A stretch of DNA of 64,000 nucleotides from Agrypnia vestita (lineage: Eukaryota > Arthropoda > Insecta > Trichoptera > Phryganeidae), in the NCBI GenBank assembly GCA_016648135.1, contig JADDOH010011228.1, positions 1 to 64,000 on the forward strand, read 5' to 3'. Shown here piece by piece: positions 56,893 through 64,000 of the stretch; positions within the stretch are counted from its first letter, which is position 1; each line of letters begins with the position of its first letter. The position numbers and the translations under genes are program-made. The notes beneath the pieces are model-generated. The model worked only from the letters and a program-made list of their open reading frames with translations, was not told the DNA's origin and did not search any database.

Positions 56893-56899
56893 GGTAGTC

Positions 56900-57370
56900 A
56901 AGTGGTACACTATCTGGGCTGCCGCGGGGTGAGACGAAGACCAGACCGCTCGGCCGTCGTCATTCGGAATTCGGAACTGAAGACGTGAACTCCAAAATCG
57001 GTGAAGCTGTCAATTACCCGGTCGGGGGTGGTCGGGAGCGCCAGGCGCGCACTTATCCCGCGCTTTATTCGAGAGCCGATCTCGTCACACGCCGTTAGAC
57101 GAGGTGTTACGTGTGTGTGACGGACGCGCGGACGGTGTTGGATAATATCGAGGTGAACGCCGACGATGCGAACGCATTGACATGTTGTTCTGTCGCGCGC
57201 TGATTGATTGCCGCGTATTTTCGTAACGTGCGCGGCAAAGATGCAAGATGGCGGAACGCGCTTTCTCGTCCGGAGTGACGAACGTACTGGCGGTCGGTAA
57301 AGACGATCGCTGCACTTTATAGCTGTCGGGCGGGCCGGCAGGGACACGAACGAGGAAGTTGTTACACATT
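56900..57370. promoter_or_regulatory. GC-rich upstream region of the chitin-binding gene
   Basis: CpG-rich block upstream of the TATA box. The 145-residue - strand ORF in it is composition-driven. May hold promoter-proximal elements and possibly a divergent start (next entry). Confidence 0.4.
57248..57296 (+). CDS. Speculative divergent first exon
   Basis: ATG at 57248 in the context CAAGATGGCGG opens MAERAFSSGVTNVLAV and meets the donor TCG|GTAAAG at 57297. No downstream exon found and no family recognised. It would be transcribed away from the chitin-binding gene. A lead only; a chance frame in GC-rich DNA is equally possible. Confidence 0.2.
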
Positions 57371-58339
57371 TGATACTGTTAAATTTGATTAGGATAACTA
57401 GAAGTTTTTAATGATGGCAGGAAAGTGTGACAATTCTCGTCCATTGACGGGTGTCGAGTGCTTTCCAGCTGTTTTATTGTTTTTATAAATTTTCATGATG
57501 GAGTAGGTGGGTACTTACCTATTATTAAATCAAAAAATTCAAACTAGGTAGGTAAGTGTCTGAGAAATCTGAACTAGTAAAAAATCAAAATAAAAAAATC
57601 GTATTAGAAATAGTGCGTTAGAAAATACCATGACATTTATTATTATTTATTTATTATTATAGTATCACTTATGCCTTCTGCTATATTTTAATTTTATCTA
57701 AAAAAATGGGGGCGCCATTTATAAATCCCGATACCTTTCACATTCTAAGCGAGCGCTCTACCGTTTTGGCTAGTCCCTCAGTGGACTACCGTGCCAAGTT
57801 GTCTTATAAACCTGGCTGCTGCATCTCTTTCATCTCACGCAGAGGAAGGAGGCTAACAAGTATCTATGTACGTACTATATACAATTGAATGTATCATCAT
57901 GATAGAATGGAGGATATATAAAAAAGTCAAGGTCGAGATGAGGTTCGCCTAGATAAGGTTAAGAAATGTAAGTAGCTTAGTTTGATATGTTGATGTACCT
58001 ACGCGTATACGACATGACAAAGAATGAGATAGGATTGACCAAAACGATCGAAAACAGTTTTCAATAATTTATATCTTCGAATGTTAGATTTTGATCTGAA
58101 GATGCACTCAGAGATCACATGTAGGTAGGTATCTATGGTTCTCCACAGACAACTACAATTATTTATTCTGAAAATTTTGGCAAACAGAAGATATTAAATT
58201 ATTTATATATTTAATATTCACGGAAAACCAACAGCACAACAAAGAAGCAAAGAAAACATTAATATAATATAGATGGCCAATTACATATCTCCACTATTAG
58301 AAATATGTTTATAATGATAAATATGTTATGAAATAAACT
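57371..58339. other. Upstream flank with a degenerate tRNA-derived piece
   Basis: At about 57715-57790, - strand, CGGTAGAGCGCTCGCTTAGA resembles an A box and anticodon arm, but the B box is mutated, so this is a SINE or tRNA relic. Otherwise AT-rich and unrecognised. Confidence 0.4.
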
Positions 58340-58506
58340 TAGGCAAGTTAAGAATAATGTAACAAGAAAGAATAATAATTTAAACAAGACAATAAGAGAC
58401 TTAATTAGTATGCAGAAAAATATAGGCATGTTAAGAATAATACAACAAGAGAGAATAGAAAATTTTAAACAAAAGAAAAAGAGACTTAATTAGTAAGCAG
58501 AAAAAA
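58340..58506. repeat. Tandem duplication, ~83-bp unit
   Basis: Two copies starting TAGGCAAGTTAAGAATAAT (58340) and TAGGCATGTTAAGAATAAT (58423), both ending GACTTAATTAGTA.GCAGAAA. Confidence 0.75.
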
Positions 58507-58764
58507 ATTCTGCACTCAAAATTTTTGTTAATCTTGTGGGGCTGCACTCGAACAAATCAATATCCAATAATCTTATCAATTTATTGAATGCATCGCATAC
58601 CCTCAAAAAATATGAATTACGACATCACGTCAAAATTAACGAAATGTACAATGTTATATACCTAGAGTTGAAGCATGACTGTCATGTCATGATAGCGAAA
58701 ACCAATGAGAATAGCTCCAATTGTCTCCAAAAAATCTAGCAGTAACATAATTATGAAATCAGCA

Positions 58765-59043
58765 ATATGGCTATTGCTGTATCTTGAAAGTTATCGTATA
58801 ACATAGAAATGCCGCCAATTTGGAAATTTGACAGATTTGAAATGAACGAATTCAATCAATTAGAAAGGTCGTTATTCATAATTATGAATAAATTGATGTT
58901 TGTTTACGTTTTAGAGCTATCTGATTGATTGAATTTATTATTTTCAAACTTAAAACGTCAAAATTGGCGGCATTAAAATGTTATGCAATAACTGTCAAGA
59001 TACAGAAATAGCAATACCTATTGCTAATTTCAGAATACGGCCG
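58765..59043. mobile_element. Palindromic MITE, copy 2
   Basis: ATTGCTGTATCTTGAAAGTT at the left is mirrored by AACTGTCAAGATACAGAAAT at the right. Shares the core TTTACGTTTTAGAGCT and TGATTGATTGAATT with 27267-27555. Confidence 0.75.
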
Positions 59044-62017
59044 AACGTCCGTTGCAGAGATTTTCTCGAGACTAAAACCTAACTAAAAACTGTGACTGCC
59101 GCCATATGTACATGTACTGTACGTATGTACATATATGCACGTAAGAATTGATGCAATCTCACGAGATCTAGAATGATTTATGTGACTTTGCCCGGGGCCT
59201 AACCTAATTCCTGAAGGTGAACTAATTCTAATGCCTATTTCCAATTCAAAAAAGGTCATTGCCGTAGAAAAATATGTTTATTTACTACTATTATACTATA
59301 AACATATATCGAGATTCAAAAAACATTGTGTATCGTCAAAAACAATCTGAAGTCAAAAGTATCATAAAAACTTGGGATTCTTCACTCTGTTTAGCCATTA
59401 GGCAATAGGTAGATAATGATGTCAGATTTTGAAATAATCTTCTATAATGTAGGTACACGTCCACTATTACCGAAAATGACATTATTTCAGAAATAAACTA
59501 AGTTTTTACGCAAATAATTGCATTTTCATCTACCTAACTATTTTTAATTTCGCGCAAAAACGCCTGCAGCTGTCATAGCGTCTACGTGACGTCAAGCCTA
59601 AGTAAACATTGCATTGTGTGCATGACAACAATTCAAAGACACGGTGATGGGTACTTGGGCGTGACGTCATTCGCTTTGATCGGTGTTTCAGTTTAAATGG
59701 CGGATTGCACAATCTTATACTTTTATTTTATTGAAAATCTTATTAATCTCAATGTGTAGGTATATTAAAACTGGATAATATTTTAGAATCCCATAAAAAT
59801 ATTTTCTTCTCTAAAATCACTTATTCTTTAATACTGTCATCATGCCTACTGTCCGTTTTATCCAAATGATAACGACAAGAGGATGCAATAAAAATAAATA
59901 AAATCCAATTAGTCATAAATGCTCTTTTATTGTAAACAAGTTCTAGACAGCGACTTTCAAGTTTCTAAATGCCTCCGCGATAAAAACCATTCGGTCTTGA
60001 CTCTAAGAAGTAGTGATTCGAACAGAAGGAGGTGTCGATGGTGTTCACTTTTGTATACATGAAATTCCATTTTGAAGGCCTGTAATTAAATAAAATAATA
60101 AATGTATTGCCAAAGCAAACAAAATATCTTGTAGAACAGAAAATTGTTTTTCGAATGAAACATAACCTTTACCAATTTGCTTTACATTTTAAACGTATGG
60201 TGTGCGTGTTTGTAAATCTAACTGTTGCGGAAATAGGTCAGATTTTAAAAGCTTACATATGTCTCAGAAACTATACGATGTAGGTGGAATTTATTGAAAG
60301 GATTCATTTTTATTCGATATAAACAATGGTACACTAATGATTAGAATTCCGTAAATCCTGATGTGGGTAGTAAATTTTTCATATATTTTGGATTCTCTAT
60401 TAATTCTGACCTCAGTTATTACCGAAATGAAACCGAAAGATGCCTAGGTCAACCTAAGTTGAAGCCTACTTGAAATGACGTAGGTACTTTTACACGTTTG
60501 AATTTCAACTATACATCAGTTAGTTGTTTTTATGTCCTAGCGGTAAATAAATCAAAAACATAATAAAATCTATAATTTTTTTATATTATTTTTTCTTACA
60601 AAATACGTTGTAAATTCCTTCCTTTTTTACAAACTTGTACTAATTCTGCGCTATTACTATAAAAACGATGACCTTCAGTTGTTGGCGTGGTCCGTCATTT
60701 CTGAATTGATGTTAAAGTTTTGGATTCCTCTGTATTCATACACCCTTATCTCTATTTTTCTTCTAGTCTGTCCGATGTGTGGAGTTTGACAATCTTTACA
60801 GCATATTTTATATATTTAACTATTGTGTAATTGGTTCGTTTTGCATTTATTGGATGTATTATAACATTACATACATGTTTAAATTGGTTTCTGTATAATA
60901 AAAATTACTACCTCTAAACGGTTTCTGTTTAATTAAAACTTATATTTTTAGTTGGCTTGTAAATACTCCTCCCATAAAGTTGAGATTTTGGCTCTATTTT
61001 GGATATATTTTCGATTAAAGTTGAGATTTTGGCTATATTTTGGATTATGAGTATAATGGGATTATATTAGAATGAAATAACAAAAGTATAATTTATTTTG
61101 TAATGTATCTGCTGTACAAATAAATAAATAAAAAATAAAAAAATATATTTAAAAAAAATAATAATAAAAAAAAATAAATAAAAATAAAATAGATTTGTGG
61201 CTAATTTTCGTATTAGTAATATATTATTATATAATATTACTATTAGCATTAGAAATATTACTGTTAGTTTAGTTATAATAGAAATATAATAGTTATAATA
61301 GAAATATTAAATTAAAATAGAAAAAAGTAATGATGATACATCAGCATTAAAAACATAATAATTATTATACATAACAAATAGTGACAGCAAACTTGTATTT
61401 ATTATTTTAAAATGGCCTTTTATACAGTTTCACGAGATAATTTCAAAAAATAATTAGATACTTCATCAATCGAAATACCCAAAATGATACTGAATAAATA
61501 TTTCAGAAAAAAAGTTTTAAACAATCGAAAGAATCAATAAAACTTGTATTTAATATCATTTAATCGTAAAACGAGACATGTTAAATAAAATATTGTTATA
61601 AAGCTGGACAGAGATCCTGGCGCCATGTATCAGGTTTCATTCAAAGTTTAATCTAATGACCCGCGATGGTTAGTTAATCTGTGTCGTTTATTGTCTCGTG
61701 GACGCCATTCAAAAATAATTTTTGTCCATCAATTATCTTCCGATATTTAAATATGACCCGCTTATTTCTATTTAAATAATGACAATGACATCCTTTACAT
61801 AAGTATTTGCATACCAGGGTGTTCAAATAACTTTTATATTTTCCGCTCAAACAAACGAAGCACGGTAGGTGGTGGTTTCGTGGTAAGGGACTATAGGGGA
61901 TATATATATCAATAGTTCTCTATGATTTTTCTCTTGTGAAAAATACACTATAACGTACTTATTTTGTTATAAAAAGTGATAGGTATTAATTAATTATCCG
62001 CATTTTTTTTTCAAATA
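59044..62017. other. Flanking AT-rich DNA
   Basis: Holds paired CRE-like sites (59587-59669), a ~41-bp tandem duplication AAGTTGAGATTTTGGCT at about 60977-61045, low-complexity AAATAAATAAAA at 61100-61200, and a solo MITE end CAGGGTGTTCAAATAACT at about 61826. No gene. Confidence 0.45.
59587..59669. promoter_or_regulatory. Two CRE-like palindromes
   Basis: TGACGTCA at 59587-59594 and again at 59662-59669, in moderately GC-richer sequence. Full CRE/ATF consensus sites. Function not shown. Confidence 0.3.
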
Positions 62018-62429
62018 CAGGGTGTCCCGTATCTCGACGTCAAGGCGAAATCGGGTGATAATAGCTATCAGAAAAATATTTAAAAAAAGTCATGTGTTTT
62101 AAAATTATAAACATTTTAAAGAAATCAAAAAATCTACACACTGAGACGGTCTTTTCACTCCTTTTGCTACAAATCTTTATTTTTCTTCATTTTTTTTATT
62201 ATTATGTAATCCTGAATAATGCTTCTGTAAAGTTTTGTCCAAAATTTAAAGCCAACTGTTCCGGCTTGGAAGAAAATGTCACTTTTTGACCAAACCAAGT
62301 ATTCAAAATCAATACGTTGCCCAGTTTTAACTGACTGTTTTTTTAATTTTTTAAAATATTTTTCTGATAACTATTATGACTTGGCCTATCACCCGATTTC
62401 GGCCTGACATCGAGATACGGGACACCCTG
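62018..62429. mobile_element. TA-type MITE with long inverted ends
   Basis: CAGGGTGTCCCGTATCTCGA at the left and TCGAGATACGGGACACCCTG at the right, flanked by TA (62016-62017 and 62430-62431). Inverted homology extends inward over GCGAAATCGGGTGATA and CAGAAAAATATTT. The 412-bp element has a 65-codon open frame inside (62092-62289) with no recognisable domain. Confidence 0.88.
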
Positions 62430-62691
62430 TATAACAGAAAAAAGGAAAACAATTTTAAAAGGTATTTATCTAAAAAGGATTTGTTTATTTATAATATTTA
62501 ATATGCTATTAGCACTTTCTAATTTCTAAAATGTCTAATTTATCTAATTGTTGTCCTCTATTATTTGTTTGTAAAATTTCTGAACCATTATTAAAATCAG
62601 AAGAATGGTTTGTTTCCAAAATATGATTAGGAAATTCAGAAAAGTTATTTCTATACATCTTAAGTCTCCCTTAATTCTTATAATAAATCTG

Positions 62692-63049
62692 TGGGCGAAA
62701 GAACAACCGAATGAGTCAATAAAATCGAGTTTTGAGTTAAGTTTGCAGAGTTGTTCTATGGATACGTATCTAGCAATGAAAAATTAGATGAGTCAGAAAA
62801 TAAAATAAAAGACGACTATTTTTAAATTTTTTGTAAAAGGACAAATTTGAAAAAATTGGCAAGAAACAATGACATTAATCGACATGGTTCAACGTTCTTG
62901 TGCAAAAAACAAAACTACTGGTGCAAAATTTAGATAAAAATAAAAAAGGCTTATAGAGTTATTTCGTAAACAGACGAAATTCTAAAATTTAGTTTCGCCT
63001 CTCCTGAAAACCTTCATTTTTTGACTTATTCGGTTGTTCCTTTCGCCCA
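62692..63049. mobile_element. Non-autonomous TIR element
   Basis: TGGGCGAAAGAACAACCGAA at the left and TTCGGTTGTTCCTTTCGCCC at the right are inverted copies about 310 bp apart. No coding remnant; TSD not clear. Confidence 0.7.
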
Positions 63050-63461
63050 TAGAAATATTCTAATGAAAATTCTAAATAATAACAATTTAATAAATAAATA
63101 TCAATATGTACCTACATAAATATATATTTTAGTAGAAATCTTTGTTTCTCGGGAAAATTTTTTCAACTTGACGATTTCTAATTAATTAAGCCAATTAGTT
63201 AGACGCAGACAAAAATTCTTAAGAATATCATATCCGATTTGAAATCCTTAATTTAATTACATATAATTTAGGCAGGCCGAAAAAATATTCTAAGAAAAAT
63301 GACATTTCATATAAACCCATGTCTTGGGTATTTCGGCGGTTAGACCTCGTTATTTGGCTACCGCGTGGTCGGACGTATTAGTGGTTCCTGTAATCAACAA
63401 CAACAATTAATCATTCAGTAAATAATTTGCTTTGGATGACAGGTAGGTACTGCAAAAATTT

Positions 63462-64000
63462 AGGTACAGATACACATGCTTCTTTACTGGCATGCTAATG
63501 AGCATGCCACTAATAAGAATGCCCTAACAACTGTACACACTTGCTCATTACTGGCATGCTTATTAGTGGCATGCTCATAAATAAGCATGCCCAAAGCTAA
63601 CAATCAAACACACATGCTTATTAGTGGCATGCTCTTGTCATAGAATAGAGACGCTCTTGTTCAAAATGGAAACTTTGCAAACTGAAATAGAAAATTCAAG
63701 TCAACCAATAAATCAAAAAAGTTCCCGAGTTTCCATCCGCACATTTTTGATTATAGTTTATATAATTTTTATTGTAAGATTTGAATCATTCATGCCTATT
63801 AATAAAGTTTCGTAAACATTATTTCTCACTCTATTATTTTTACACAACGGTGACCGAGTATTCCACAGACATTCGTGATTCCTATAATAAGTTACGAAAA
63901 GCAATGTTTTATCATCTCCCCAACGCGCCATATTTGTTTCATCTGTCGCGGACTGAGAACATCGCATCGATAATACTAGTCGCGAAGCCCGCGAATGACA
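63462..64000 (-). mobile_element. MADF-carrying non-autonomous element, cut by window end
   Basis: Second copy of the 22328-23005 family. AGGTACAGATACACATGCTT at the left, then GCATGCT subterminal repeats. On the - strand ATG at 63928 opens MARWGDDKTLLFVTYYRNHE, then CLWNTRSPLCKNN, NNVYETLL and NDSNLTIKII without a stop. This is a clean N-terminal two-thirds of a MADF domain (conserved Trp, HECLWN, and the two following helices). The right end lies beyond the window. The left flank shows AATTT rather than TTAA. Confidence 0.78.

Noticed and set aside
56910..57347. 145-codon - strand ORF in the GC-rich upstream block
   Set aside because: Lies upstream of the TATA box, has no start context or domain, and its composition follows local GC.

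Overview
The window reads as nuclear DNA of an insect, most likely a moth or butterfly (Lepidoptera). It is AT-rich, genes are split by introns, short GTAGGTACCTAC-type motifs are scattered through it, and it carries a cecropia-type mariner, Helitron-like elements ending in CTAG before a T, and LINE 3' ends. No bacterial operon, CRISPR array or viral genome was seen.

Two host genes can be supported, and they converge. On the + strand, 6683-6824 and 7611-7761 are the last two exons of a Wdfy2-type gene (FYVE zinc finger plus final WD40 repeat). On the - strand, a secreted protein with about eleven chitin-binding (peritrophin-A/CBM14) domains is encoded by two exons about 39 kb apart. A signal-peptide exon lies at 56702-56651 and one large exon at 17728-15780. 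Their splice phases fit exactly and give a 666-residue protein. A TATA box and initiator lie just upstream of the first exon. If the model is right, about 60% of the window is a single intron.

Layout: 1-6.7 kb, upstream flank or intron of the Wdfy2-type gene with old repeats; 6.7-8.5 kb, its 3' end; 8.5-15.2 kb, intergenic with DNA-transposon relics; 15.2-17.7 kb, 3' end and main exon of the chitin-binding gene; 17.7-56.65 kb, the giant intron; 56.65-57.4 kb, first exon and GC-rich promoter region; 57.4-64 kb, repeat-rich flank.

The intron holds most of the novelty. A Helitron-like element at 36.07-37.62 kb contains about ten copies of a ~115-bp minisatellite built almost entirely from GAA/TTC pentamers, that is, heat-shock-element sequence. 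Two non-autonomous transposon families carry remnants of MADF DNA-binding-domain exons. One is a subterminal-repeat element at 22.3 kb, with a second copy at 63.5 kb. The other is Harbinger-like, at 33.7 kb and 43.8 kb. A mariner has inserted into an older inverted-repeat element. A hAT-type element has a near-pure ATCGATATTTTT interior and a perfect 8-bp target duplication. A block at 28.2 kb is made of short hairpins in 21-bp tandem. Several GC-rich, non-coding, low-repeat islands inside the intron are candidate regulatory modules.
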